The notes under the pieces were generated by a model. That model was not told the DNA's origin. It did no database searches and saw nothing but the letters and a program-made list of their open reading frames with translations. Made by a program: the position numbers and the translations under genes. From Bradyrhizobium symbiodeficiens (GTDB lineage: Bacteria; Pseudomonadota; Alphaproteobacteria; Rhizobiales; Xanthobacteraceae), in NCBI RefSeq assembly GCF_002266465.3, contig NZ_CP029427.2, positions 4,218,501-4,282,500 of the forward strand: a stretch of DNA of 64,000 nucleotides, in the 5' to 3' direction. Shown here piece after piece: positions 16,923-27,100 of this stretch (positions within the stretch are counted from its first letter, which is position 1; the number at the start of each line of letters is the position of its first letter).

Positions 16923-17984
16923 ATGGCGATCAAATACGGACGTCCGATCGAATTGCGCGAGGTTTCGCGCCGGGAGGGTGCTGCGGTGCCCCATGCCCTC
17001 GATCTGACCGTCCGGCCGCGCCGCAACCGCAAGGCTGAATGGGCCCGGCGGATGGTGCGGGAGAACGTGCTCACCACCGACGACCTGATCTGGCCCCTGT
17101 TCCTGATCGACGGCCACAACAAGCGCGAGCATATCGCCTCGATGCCCGGCGTCGAGCGCCTCAGCGTCGACCAGGCCGTGCGCGAGGCCGAGCGCGCCAT
17201 GAAGCTCACCATCCCCTGCCTCGCGCTGTTTCCCTACACCGAGCCGTCTTTGCGCGACGAGGAAGGCTCGGAAGCGACCAACCCGAACAATCTGGTCTGC
17301 CAGGCCGTGCGGGCGATCAAGAAGGAATTCCCGGACATCGGCATCCTCTGCGACGTCGCGCTCGATCCCTTCACCAGCCACGGTCATGACGGCCTGATCT
17401 CGGACGGCAGGATCTTGAACGACGAGACGGTCGCCGTCCTGGTGCGTCAGGCGCTGGTGCAGGCCGAGGCCGGCTGCGACATTATCGCGCCCTCCGACAT
17501 GATGGACGGCCGCGTTGCCGCGATCCGCGAGGGGCTGGATCACTCCGGCCTGTCCGACGTGCAGATCATGGCCTACGCCGCCAAATACGCTTCCGCCTTC
17601 TACGGCCCGTTCCGCGACGCCATCGGCTCGGCCAAGACGCTCACCGGCGACAAGCGCACCTATCAGATGGACAGCGCCAACACCGACGAGGCGCTGCGCG
17701 AGGTCGAGCTCGACATCGCCGAGGGCGCCGACATGGTGATGGTGAAGCCCGGCATGCCCTATCTCGACGTGGTGCGTCGCGTGAAGGACACCTTTGCGAT
17801 GCCGACCTTCGCCTACCAAGTCTCCGGCGAATACGCGATGATCGCGGCTGCCGCCAACAACGGCTGGCTCGACGGCGAGCGCGCGATGATGGAGAGCCTG
17901 CTGGCGTTCAAGCGCGCCGGCGCCGATGGTGTGCTGAGCTATTTCGCGCCGAAGGCGGCGGAGAAGCTGCGCAGCCAAGGCTAG
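16923..17984 (+). CDS. hemB: Porphobilinogen synthase (Mg-type delta-aminolevulinic acid dehydratase)
   Basis: HemB condenses two 5-aminolevulinates to porphobilinogen in heme synthesis. The 353-residue protein has the Schiff-base lysines Lys221 (AAKYASAFYGPFRDA) and Lys275 (MVMVKPG). In the metal-switch region DVALDPFTSHGHDG the zinc-binding cysteines of classical enzymes are replaced by Ala146, Asp148 and Asp156, the arrangement described for the Mg-dependent enzyme of Bradyrhizobium japonicum. The ATG at 16923 follows a near-perfect GGAGGAAGAG site. Divergent from the small membrane gene; single-gene unit or first gene with the RDD gene downstream. Confidence 0.97.
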   Translation: MAIKYGRPIELREVSRREGAAVPHALDLTVRPRRNRKAEWARRMVRENVLTTDDLIWPLFLIDGHNKREHIASMPGVERLSVDQAVREAERAMKLTIPCLALFPYTEPSLRDEEGSEATNPNNLVCQAVRAIKKEFPDIGILCDVALDPFTSHGHDGLISDGRILNDETVAVLVRQALVQAEAGCDIIAPSDMMDGRVAAIREGLDHSGLSDVQIMAYAAKYASAFYGPFRDAIGSAKTLTGDKRTYQMDSANTDEALREVELDIAEGADMVMVKPGMPYLDVVRRVKDTFAMPTFAYQVSGEYAMIAAAANNGWLDGERAMMESLLAFKRAGADGVLSYFAPKAAEKLRSQG

Positions 17985-18110
17985 GCTGGCACCGCGCATC
18001 CCCGCCCCCGAATTGCCGGAATATTTCGGCTTGTTAATGTCCGGGTGCCCTTGGCACGGAGATGGCCTGTTCCCATGTCCTGCCACGGGAGTACTCCTTG
18101 GGAGACGGAC

Positions 18111-18650
18111 ATGTCGTATTCGGATTCGGGCAATACGTGGCGCAATGACGGCGGGGCGCAGCCGCACGCCTACGACCCCTATCTGCATCCGGAACTGTTC
18201 CGCGGTGTTGCGACGCGGCGGGTGTTCGCGTTCCTGATCGACATGGTCGTGATCTCCGTGCCGGTCATCCTCGGCTACATCTTCATCGCCTTGTTCGGCG
18301 TGGTCACGCTCGGCATCGGCTGGGCGCTGTTCTGGCTGGCCTGGCCGGCCTCCGTGATCTGGGCCATCGTCTATTACGGCGCCTGCATTGGTGGCCCCTC
18401 CTCCGCGACGATCGGGATGCGGGTGATGGATCTGGAGCTGCGCACCTGGTACGGCGCGCCGGGCTATTTCGTGCTCGGCGCCACCCACGCAGTGCTGTTC
18501 TGGGTAACGGTCTCGTTCCTGACGCCCTTCGTGGTGCTGCTCGGCCTGTTCAACAGCCGCCGGCGCCTGCTGCAGGATTTCGTGCTGGGAACGGTCGTGA
18601 TCAACAATTCCGTTCGCGCGCCGGTGGCACAGACGGCAAGAACCTGGTGA
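18111..18650 (+). CDS. RDD family membrane protein
   Basis: A 179-residue inner-membrane protein of the RDD family, whose roles are diverse and mostly undefined (some are ion exchangers). The family hallmark is at the start of the first helix, ATRRVFAFLIDMVVI, and a C-terminal SRRRLLQDFVLGTVV ends the domain. Three or four membrane segments are predicted. The start at 18111 follows GGGAGACGGAC. It lies 126 bases after hemB and 141 before bpt, both on the same strand. Confidence 0.88.
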   Translation: MSYSDSGNTWRNDGGAQPHAYDPYLHPELFRGVATRRVFAFLIDMVVISVPVILGYIFIALFGVVTLGIGWALFWLAWPASVIWAIVYYGACIGGPSSATIGMRVMDLELRTWYGAPGYFVLGATHAVLFWVTVSFLTPFVVLLGLFNSRRRLLQDFVLGTVVINNSVRAPVAQTARTW

Positions 18651-18791
18651 TCACAGGAGGACTTGGTGATCAACGGCCTGCTAACCGGGATCCGCTAAGC
18701 TGACCGCTGACCTGACCTGCCGAGCTGGCCAATTGACCGTGGGCTTCCGTAGCGCGATGCTGATATTCACTTCGGAGGCCCACGACGTCCC

Positions 18792-19568
18792 TTGACCCAG
18801 CACTCGCGCGACACCCCCCAATTTTACCTCACGGCGCCCTCGCCCTGCCCCTATCTGCCGGGCCGGCATGAGCGAAAAGTATTTACGCACCTCGTGGGTG
18901 AGCGCGCCGGTGACCTCAACGACCTCCTGACCCATGGCGGCTTCCGCCGCAGCCAGTCGATCGCCTACCGGCCGGCTTGCGACCAGTGCCGCGCCTGCGT
19001 CTCGGTCCGGGTCGTCGCCAACGAGTTCCGCCCCTCCCGCAACTTCCGCAAGGTGATGGCGCGCAACGCCGACATCATCGGCGAGCAGCGCAGCGCGGTG
19101 CCGACCTCCGAGCAATATTCGGTGTTCCGCGCCTATCTCGACGCCCGCCACCGCCATGGCGGAATGGCCGACATGACCGTGCTCGACTACGCCATGATGG
19201 TGGAAGACAGCCATGTAGAGACCCGCATCATCGAATACCGCAAGCGCGGCCCCGACAGCGGCATCACCGGCCGCGGCGAGGAGCTGATCGCGGTCGCACT
19301 CACCGACGTGCTCAGCGACGGGCTGTCGATGGTCTATTCGTTCTTCGAACCGGGCCAGGTCAGCCGCTCGATGGGCACCTTCATGATCCTGGACCACATC
19401 GCCCGCGCCCGCCGGCAAGGGCTGCCTTACGTCTATCTGGGCTACTGGATCGAAGGCTCCAAGAAGATGGACTACAAGGCCCGCTTCCTGCCGCAGCAGC
19501 GCCTCGCGCCTTCGGGCTGGCTGCGCATCGACGCGCAGGGCGATGCGGCGTCCGAGCCGCAGGATTAA
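18792..19568 (+). CDS. bpt: Aspartate/glutamate leucyltransferase (arginyl-tRNA-protein transferase family)
   Basis: Bpt attaches leucine from Leu-tRNA to proteins with N-terminal Asp or Glu, marking them for ClpAP in the N-end rule pathway. The 258-residue protein has the N-terminal YLTAPSPCPYLPGRHERKVF with the family Cys, the RPACDQCRACVSVRV Cys cluster, and VYLGYWIEGSKKMDYKARF near the end. I place the start at a TTG at 18792: no in-frame ATG lies upstream, and GGAGG is nearby. A TTG start may keep expression low. Confidence 0.93.
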   Translation: MTQHSRDTPQFYLTAPSPCPYLPGRHERKVFTHLVGERAGDLNDLLTHGGFRRSQSIAYRPACDQCRACVSVRVVANEFRPSRNFRKVMARNADIIGEQRSAVPTSEQYSVFRAYLDARHRHGGMADMTVLDYAMMVEDSHVETRIIEYRKRGPDSGITGRGEELIAVALTDVLSDGLSMVYSFFEPGQVSRSMGTFMILDHIARARRQGLPYVYLGYWIEGSKKMDYKARFLPQQRLAPSGWLRIDAQGDAASEPQD

Positions 19569-19593
19569 AGCCCTTCCGGGATCGTGCCCGCTT

Positions 19594-21072
19594 TTAGGGC
19601 GCCAAAGCGACGGCCTCTGAGCCGACCGCTTTGGAAATGCCCTCGCGCCCAAGGATGAATTTGAGCGCAGAGATTCCGGGAAGGAAGAAGTAGCCTCCCC
19701 CCAGCGTTCGCGTAAAAGCAGCCAGGGACACTTCCTCGCCGCTCGCCAATCCCGGCATGGAGAAGCTCTTCGCGGCGGCCGGCTTGCCGACGAGTGGGTC
19801 ATCCTGGTCGTGCAGACCGACGAACCGGGGATTTCGCAACCAGCGCTGATAGATGAACTCGAACTGCCGCTCGAGATCCGCGTTGCACGCGATGAAGAAG
19901 ATGCCCTTGCGCGGCTTCTCGTTCGCAACCTCCTCGCGATAGGGTCGACCTCGGCGTAGCAGCCGATGCAACTTGACCGACTTGACGCTCGATTGCACGT
20001 CGACGCCCAGCGTATCCCTCGGATTGACCCGGCGGATATGGGCTCCCTTCGGACAGCCAAAGCCGTTCGCGTCGTCGACACGAAACCGAAATGCATCGGC
20101 CTGCGAATCCGAAATCGAAACGCCGGCACCGCCTTGCCATGACAACGGCCGCCCGTTCCTTCGACGGCCCATCACCTTCTCGCAGACGGCCTCGCCGTAT
20201 ACCGCTTCAAACTTCTCGAACGCTTCGACATCCTGCTCAATCTGGCGAACCGCGAGATAGGTTCCGTTCAGCGCGAAGCGGCCGCCGGTATGCGTGGCGT
20301 CGCCCGGCCATCGCTTGACGTTGGGGCAATAGGTCAGCTCGTCGTATTCGTTGCGATAGCCCAGAATGAATTCGCCCGGGGCGACGACGCGATCCTCATA
20401 CAGGGGGCCGGCATCGTCTCTGACCCGCCGGAGCCCGTCGCCGCGCTCTTCCCTGAGTTCGCTGACCACGGGCTGCGCGAGCCCGTCGCGAAACCCGAAC
20501 GACTCGTACAATTTCTCTTCCTTGTCCCCCTCCTTCTGCTGGAAGGCGCAGGGATCGTTGTCGACCTTGATGACATCGAACACGTCCGGATCAGGATCCA
20601 GTTCTGCCGTCTTCTCCGGCGCGCTCGCCGTTTCAGCAGCGCTCCGTCGCTTTCTCCATTCGGCCACCAGGACATGCACGGGGCTGCGGACACCGTCATC
20701 AACATCGGACCAGCGCCAATCTCGCGGGCTGTCCCTCAACAGCAACGCGCGCAGGTCGCAGCCCATGCCGCTGCTGAACGGGGACGGGAACGGATGCGCA
20801 GCGGTCTCCTCGCATCCGAGCTTTGCCAGCCCCAAATAGCTGAAAGCGATTGCGACGGCGTCGTCGACCGGGTGCTTCCTCGATTTTCTGACATCCGCGG
20901 CGCTGACGACCAGTTTCTTGTCGACGAGGTTTGCGAGCCACGCTCGCGCATCGTTCTCGCGGCCCGCCTTGATCGTCAGCAGCCAGAAGCGGCTGGTCTT
21001 CAACCAGCCATAGCCGCTTCCGAGCATTCCCTGAATGTCCTTGAGCTGTTCGGAGAGATGCGAGGCCTTCAT
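19594..21072 (-). CDS. DyP-type heme peroxidase
   Basis: A 492-residue dye-decolourising peroxidase of the long class. The catalytic motif GFRDG holds distal Asp196, and the proximal heme His345 and an Arg lie in GCPKGAHIRRVNPRD. The family core FALNGTYLAVRQIEQD and the C-terminal GIFFIACNADLERQFEFI and GGGYFFLPGISAL are intact. No Tat or other signal is visible, so it is probably cytoplasmic. Its start overlaps the stop of the unknown membrane gene by 4 bases (21069-21072). It is the last gene of a four-gene operon with a P450 and a cyclase/ATPase regulator. Substrate is unknown. Confidence 0.93.
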   Translation of the reverse strand: MKASHLSEQLKDIQGMLGSGYGWLKTSRFWLLTIKAGRENDARAWLANLVDKKLVVSAADVRKSRKHPVDDAVAIAFSYLGLAKLGCEETAAHPFPSPFSSGMGCDLRALLLRDSPRDWRWSDVDDGVRSPVHVLVAEWRKRRSAAETASAPEKTAELDPDPDVFDVIKVDNDPCAFQQKEGDKEEKLYESFGFRDGLAQPVVSELREERGDGLRRVRDDAGPLYEDRVVAPGEFILGYRNEYDELTYCPNVKRWPGDATHTGGRFALNGTYLAVRQIEQDVEAFEKFEAVYGEAVCEKVMGRRRNGRPLSWQGGAGVSISDSQADAFRFRVDDANGFGCPKGAHIRRVNPRDTLGVDVQSSVKSVKLHRLLRRGRPYREEVANEKPRKGIFFIACNADLERQFEFIYQRWLRNPRFVGLHDQDDPLVGKPAAAKSFSMPGLASGEEVSLAAFTRTLGGGYFFLPGISALKFILGREGISKAVGSEAVALAP

Positions 21073-22877
21073 GTTTCGATCGCCCTCATGATGAAGTCGT
21101 CGTTGCTGTCGTTGCGCTCACCGAACAGGGCGTTACGCAGCCCGGTTGCGAGGTTGATCTCGTCGATCGTCGCGTTGCACGCGTCGAAGCGATACATGTG
21201 CGGAAGCATGCTGTCGCGGGCGTAGGACTTGAATTTCAACTCGCACTTCACGCCGCGAAAAAGCACGAAACGCGTCGGTGGAAAATCGCGCGGCTCCTTG
21301 ACGTCCGGCTGCCCGACGGCAGCCGATCCCCGCGGCCTCAGCGTCGTCCATCGCCAGGCCAACGTGGTCCCGATGGTCGCTCCGTTGATAAAATCGTCGA
21401 GGTAGCCGCCGAAATTGCCGTCATAGTTCGAGCAGAATAGAAAGCGCCGACCGCCCTCGATGATGTGCCAATGACCAAAATGGATACCCGGTGCATCACC
21501 CAGCCGCCCTTCGGTGAAGAACACCCGTCCAAAGAACGTCACGATACGCAGGGACACGCGGATCCACCAGGCGCTCCAGCCGTTCGGGCTGCGGATATCA
21601 GTCAGGCTGACCATGTGCGCAGTCCCGCCGGCCAACAGCGCTTCGCACTGGTCGATTGACGGATGGACCTGCTGGGCCCGGGTGACATCCTCTTCGTAGG
21701 GATGAAAGAACCACTTGCTCAAGGCCTCGAACCGGCGATTGATCCAGGAGAAGAAGGTCCCGATGACGAGCAGCGCGACGATCGCAAGCACGCCGAAGAC
21801 GGCGAGCTCCCACCCCGGAACCCGCGCAGTCAAAGCCGTGATCCCTTCCATGATCGGCTTCGGATAGAAGACGAAGACCACCGCGCACACCAGGATGGCA
21901 ACGAGCAACGGCACGACCACGATCCAGCCGACTACACAGGTGGAGAATGACGACCAGGTCTCGGTTGGCCGTTCGAGTTCGCGGCGGACGCTGTCCACCC
22001 AGCGCCGCCACGGCACGGACAGGGCCGGCAACGCGACCAGGAGCAGCCATCCCAGGAACAGGAGCCCGACAAGGGCGAGCAGTGCCCTGACGCTCGCCCA
22101 CACGATCCACATGCTCACACTGCTTATGACATCCACCACGGACTGCACTTCGGGATAGGATACGCCGACGAACCAGGTGTAGGCGCCGAGCAAGCCTCGC
22201 GGCAGCGCGCCCAGGAGCCAGACCAGGGCCAGCCACAGGCCGAAAACCACGAGCCCATAGCCGACTTTTGCCGAGATGCTGGCACCCTTCCCACGCCAAT
22301 AGGACCGCGGTGAAGGCTGCATCGCCCAGTCGAAGCGCGGGTCCTGGAATGCCCGCTGCGCTAGCGCAAGCGCGAACGACGCACGGTCATCGCCGTACAT
22401 GGCTCTCAACTTGCGCCCCTCGTCCCGGGTCCATATCAGCAGATCGCGCTCCTTCCTGATCTGCCGGGCCGTTCGGTCGCGAGGACCGACGAAGCCGCCA
22501 TCGGCGAGACTGAGCCACCCGACAAGCTTGTCGAACAATTGTCCGTTGCGCGCGCTCGCCAGCGGAGGCCCCCCGCCGGGCCAGTAGGAGCCGAAGAGCG
22601 ACCACATCGTGCCGCTGGGATGATGCACGAGCCTGTACAGCATGTCCTTGGGATCGATGCCTTCCTCGATGGCAAGCTCGAGCATCAGCGACGGCGTCTG
22701 CTCCTGCGCGTCCGTTCGCGCTGGCAACAGCGCGATGGACGCGAACTGAATGACCGCAACATCCTCAAGGAGCGCATTCAACGCGGGCTGCATGTCTCCC
22801 GAATCGGAAAAATCCACCGCGCCGCGCCAGCCTGGCGCAATGATGCAGATCATTTGCTGCCGGACCATTTCGAGCAT
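21069..22877 (-). CDS. Unknown membrane protein between P450 and DyP peroxidase
   Basis: A 602-residue protein I cannot assign. An N-terminal soluble part (about 1-200) begins MLEMVRQQMICIIAPGWRGA. Four or five membrane segments follow around residues 205-240, 255-288, 313-338 and 357-377. A C-terminal soluble part (about 380-602) includes IHFGHWHIIEGGRRFLFCSN and DGNFGGYLDDFINGAT. The C-terminal pattern of a His motif followed by LF-SN-DG resembles segments I associate with redox enzymes acting on lipids, but this is a weak impression. It is coupled by ATGA-type overlap to the DyP gene, and the P450 gene ends 21 bases upstream. A membrane anchor or substrate-delivery role is inference. Confidence 0.85.
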   Translation of the reverse strand: MLEMVRQQMICIIAPGWRGAVDFSDSGDMQPALNALLEDVAVIQFASIALLPARTDAQEQTPSLMLELAIEEGIDPKDMLYRLVHHPSGTMWSLFGSYWPGGGPPLASARNGQLFDKLVGWLSLADGGFVGPRDRTARQIRKERDLLIWTRDEGRKLRAMYGDDRASFALALAQRAFQDPRFDWAMQPSPRSYWRGKGASISAKVGYGLVVFGLWLALVWLLGALPRGLLGAYTWFVGVSYPEVQSVVDVISSVSMWIVWASVRALLALVGLLFLGWLLLVALPALSVPWRRWVDSVRRELERPTETWSSFSTCVVGWIVVVPLLVAILVCAVVFVFYPKPIMEGITALTARVPGWELAVFGVLAIVALLVIGTFFSWINRRFEALSKWFFHPYEEDVTRAQQVHPSIDQCEALLAGGTAHMVSLTDIRSPNGWSAWWIRVSLRIVTFFGRVFFTEGRLGDAPGIHFGHWHIIEGGRRFLFCSNYDGNFGGYLDDFINGATIGTTLAWRWTTLRPRGSAAVGQPDVKEPRDFPPTRFVLFRGVKCELKFKSYARDSMLPHMYRFDACNATIDEINLATGLRNALFGERNDSNDDFIMRAIET

Positions 22878-22898
22878 GGACTGTCCTTCCTCAATCCG

Positions 22899-24182
22899 TC
22901 AGACGAAGTTCACGCGCATGCGAGACATCAGTGCGCCGTCGTAGGCAATAGCCTTGCCCTCGCCTCGCGTTAGCCGCAGCTCTGGCAGGATCAGCAGACC
23001 AATCAGCGCACTCGTCAGGATTTCGACCGCGTAGTCCTTGGCGGGACATTGGCGCGTGCCGTATCCGAACATCAGCCAGCGCAAATCCTGATGTGGACCC
23101 CAATTGCGGGCGGGGCAGAACTGACCGCTCTTCTTGACCACCCTGGAATCAAACAGGGCGGCGATCGACCAGATCGCCATCTTGCCGCCAGCGGAACACG
23201 GCGCGTTGTGCCGCGCGCCGGTCTCAAATTCCGTATCACGCGGCACGTCGCGCGCGAGCAGCGGAAAGATGGGCCGAAAGCGCATCAGCTCGAGCATGTG
23301 CTGGCGCACCAGATCGCGGAACCTGGCGTCGTGCCAAACGCCGGCCGCCCCGAGCCGCTGGGCTTCCGCCCGCAGGGCCCGGTGAACCTTGGTACGCCCG
23401 AGCAGTTCCTGCACCGCGAGTGCCCCCGACTGCACCGTGACCGGATGCGAAATCCAGGCAAGACCGGCGGCATTCCGCGTGATCGTGCTGGCCGTACTCT
23501 GGACGCCCCAAGCCTGTTCGATGTCGCGGTTCACGGCGGCGATACGTGCACGCAACGCATCCGAGCAGAGCTCTGCCCGTCGCTGAACCCTCAGCGTCGC
23601 AGTGCTTCCGGCAAGAAGCTGGCCTGCGACATACCTGATTTCCAGGAGATATTGCCGTTGCAACCCTGGGTCGTTGGCGTTGCCATTCGCGCCCGCCACC
23701 ACCTTGCCCGTTGCCGCCCCGAACAGCGGATCCATCGCTCGGAAAACGATCCACATCAGGTAGTCCTCGATCAGGTCGAACGACTTATTCGTCCCGAGCT
23801 GCCCAAGCTGCTGGACGCGTCGCTGAACCTCCTGATCGGCCGCGGCCGGCAAGCTCGCAGCCAGCAAAGCCAACCGATCATCGAGCAGACGCCTGTCGTC
23901 GTGGTAGGTGGGACCGGGATCCATGCCAATCAGGTAATCGCCGGCGGCCAGATTGGCCGCATGGGCAGAGTTCGAGAAACTCTGCGGCCTTGTCAGCACA
24001 CCCTTGACGGCGCTGGCCCGTGCCGCCATGCCGAGCCAGCCCCCCACGAACGGCAAAAGCCGAAACACGGCACCAAGGGCTCGCAATGCGCCCGGATGGC
24101 GATTGGCCCAACAGAAGATCCCATAGGAGAGGCTCCGGAGCCCCGGCGGCATTGCATCGGGAGTGCCAGCCGAGAGTTTCAT
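22899..24182 (-). CDS. Cytochrome P450-like protein
   Basis: A 427-residue P450 family protein. The K-helix ExxR motif is Glu298-Leu-Met-Arg301 (MLELMRFRPIFP), and the heme loop is FGYGTRQCPAKDYA with the thiolate Cys379. The usual I-helix oxygen-activation motif (AGxxT) is not evident around residues 230-250, as in P450 peroxygenases and related enzymes that use H2O2 directly. The start at 24182 overlaps the upstream cyclase stop as ATGA. No redox-partner gene lies in the operon, while a peroxidase does, which is consistent with peroxide use; that is inference. Confidence 0.85.
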   Translation of the reverse strand: MKLSAGTPDAMPPGLRSLSYGIFCWANRHPGALRALGAVFRLLPFVGGWLGMAARASAVKGVLTRPQSFSNSAHAANLAAGDYLIGMDPGPTYHDDRRLLDDRLALLAASLPAAADQEVQRRVQQLGQLGTNKSFDLIEDYLMWIVFRAMDPLFGAATGKVVAGANGNANDPGLQRQYLLEIRYVAGQLLAGSTATLRVQRRAELCSDALRARIAAVNRDIEQAWGVQSTASTITRNAAGLAWISHPVTVQSGALAVQELLGRTKVHRALRAEAQRLGAAGVWHDARFRDLVRQHMLELMRFRPIFPLLARDVPRDTEFETGARHNAPCSAGGKMAIWSIAALFDSRVVKKSGQFCPARNWGPHQDLRWLMFGYGTRQCPAKDYAVEILTSALIGLLILPELRLTRGEGKAIAYDGALMSRMRVNFV

Positions 24183-27100
24183 GCTGCGTACCCGTCCTTG
24201 CGCCAATCTGCGAGCGCCGCGGCGGCCCGTCTCTGATAGTGAGGCATGCCCAGACGCTCCGCTGCCTCGGCGGCTCGCTTGAAATGTGCTTCGGCGCCTG
24301 CCAGATCGCCGGCCTGCCGCAAGGTTTCCGCAAGCTCGTACAGGGCTTCGGTCTGGTGTCCGTATTCCTCGGCGGCCTGCTCGACCGCCTTGCGTCCGAC
24401 AGCCATCGCGTCGTCCAGTCGTCCGAGCTTGCGATAGGCGATCCCCAGGCTCACGCGCATGAATGTCCTGCCATAGGGGCCGGCCGCCTCGTAGATGCGA
24501 TCGGCGAATCCCTTCTCCAGCATGGGCACCGCTTCGGCGGCCTTGCCGTTGCGCGCCAGCGCGCTGCCGAGAACGCCGGTGCACACGGACAGCATGGTCG
24601 GCACGTTGTGCATCAAGCATTGCTGCACACCCTTGCGCATCAAGGACTCGGCACGGTCGAGTTCCTCGCGTTCGACCCAGATCTGCGATTGGACCGTGTC
24701 GATCAACAGCCGGGAATACGGATGATCGATGCTGGATAGAATCTCGTAGGCCTTAGCGCAGAAATCGTCCGCAGCGCCGCCATCCCCGAGGCGCCAGAGC
24801 GTGCTGGCATGAAAGGCGTACAGGTTGATGATCGGAATCGCGGCCCAGCCGGGCTGGACATAGTGGGCCGACAGTTCCGGTTCGTAATCGGACAGCAGGA
24901 TTTGGCCTTCGGCCGCCGCTTCGGCGTATCGCCCGAGCGCATGCAGATGCATGAGGCGGGTCTGATGCGCCGCCATCATCATGTGACGACGCTGTGCGAG
25001 GCGTGCCGCTTCCAGGCCCTGCGAAGCGTAGCGCAGACCTTGCTCGAAACGTCCGCGCATCCACAGAAATACAGCCGTCTCGGTCGAAACCGCAGCCCTT
25101 GCACGCTGATCGTTCAGTTGCACGGCGATGGCTCCAGCCCGCTCCATGTTGTCGAAGATCTCGTCGATCTGCCCGAGAGCCAGCATTGCACCAATGGCCT
25201 CCAGCCGAAGCGCGAGCTCCAGGGTCTGGGCGGTCGTCGCTCCCTCGACGCGCTGTGCCGCCTGGATGCCGTTCTCCAGCAATTGGACGGCCTCCCGATT
25301 GGCCGAGCGCGAGATGGCACGAGCCATCGACTTGGCGGCGAATTTTGCCGCCTGCTCCCATTCCTCGCCCCCGAAGGCATGATGCGCCAGTGCCGGCGCG
25401 GCATCGACATCGGCGGCGCCGGGCTGGGCGTGCAGCGCCAGGAAGGCCTGGCGATGCAGTGCCTTGAGCCTGGCGCGCGTGAGTACCCCGAGCACGACGT
25501 CACGGACCAACGCATGACGGAATGCGAAGGCGTGCGACCCGCGCGAGCTCCTCGCCTGATCCGGCCCCGTCAGCAAGCCGGACGCGACGCAAAGACCCAA
25601 CAGCTCTTCGGCGCGATCGAGGTCCACGGCCTGCATTGCGGCAACCAGGTCGTGCGTGATGGGATCCCCGAGGATGGCCGCGGCCTCGATCGCTGACTTG
25701 GCAGCGTCGGGCAGCCTGTCGACCCGCGCGCCGATCACCGCCGCGATGGAGCCCGGCACGCGCAGCTCGCCGAAAGGCCTCTGCAAGCGGTAGGCGCCAG
25801 GGGTTCCTTCCAGCGACCCGTCATCGATCAGCGTGAAGACCAGTTGTTCCAGGAAGAAGGGATTGCCGTCGGCGCGCGAGACCAGTTCTGTCGTGATGCC
25901 GAGCACGGACGGATCATCGCCGAGACAGGCGCGCGCGAGCCGGAGCATTTCTCCATCTCCCAGCGGCTCGATCATGTGCTCGGCAAACCAGGACGCCCGC
26001 CGCCACTGGTGCTCGAAATCCGGACGATAGGTGACGCAAATCAGGACCGGCAGCCCCTGAAGTTTGGGAAGCAAGCCCTCGAACAGCCGCCGGCTCTCGC
26101 GATCGGCCAGGAAGACATCCTCGAGCACGAGCACGAAGGCGCCGGACCGCACGCGTCTGCGCACGAGCCAGAGCAACGCCTCGCCGATCCGGCGCCGTCG
26201 TTGCGCCGGGTTCAGCGCCAGCCAGGCCTCGTCCGGCGCAGCAAGTCCCAGGAGATCATTGACCGCCGCCCAATGCTCGGCGCCGTCATCGGGCCATTCC
26301 GCAATCAACGCCTGCTTGGCCGAATGCCGAATGTCGGCCGCACTCGTTTGCGGAAGCCCGACCAAACTTGCGGTCAGATCGGTGGCGGTGCTGTAGGCAC
26401 GCGTGCTCGCATATCCTCTCGCCTGCGAAAAGCAGATCTCGATCCCCTCTCGCGCGAGGCTGTCCATCCAGTCGACGATCAGGCGCGACTTGCCGATCCC
26501 GGCATCGCCACACAACCCGATCGTTCGCATGCCGGACTTCTGAATAGTCTCCAGCGTCCCTTCCAGGATTCTCAGCGTGTGTTCGCGTCCGATCAGAGGC
26601 GCCCAGCGCGGCTTCCGCGTCAATGGCGCGGCCGCCGAACTTTCGGTCTCCACCACGACTTCATGCACTTCGATCGGAACATCCAGTCCACGCACGGTCC
26701 GCATGCCGGCCGTACGCGTGTCGATCTGCTGCGCGACCAGCCGCTGCGTCGCGGCGCTGATCAGGATGCCGCCGGGCGGCGCCATCTTCTCGAGCCGCGA
26801 GGCGAGATGGATCGTCTTTCCGTCCGCGCCGTAATGGGACCACCGGTACTGTCCGACGATCCCGACCAGCACCTCGCCCGAATTGATACCGATGCGCAGC
26901 GTCGGGCTGACGATGCCTCCGACGTCATGGCCTGGGATGGATGCTCTCTGCATCTTGAGAGCGGCAAGGCACGCCCGCAGGGCGTGGTCTTCCTGGGCCA
27001 CGGGCGCGCCGAACAAGGCGACGAGGCCATCGCCGAGCAACTGGCTCACCGTGCCGCCATAGGTCTCGACCGCCTCGGCCAACCGGTCCAGCGCCCTGCC

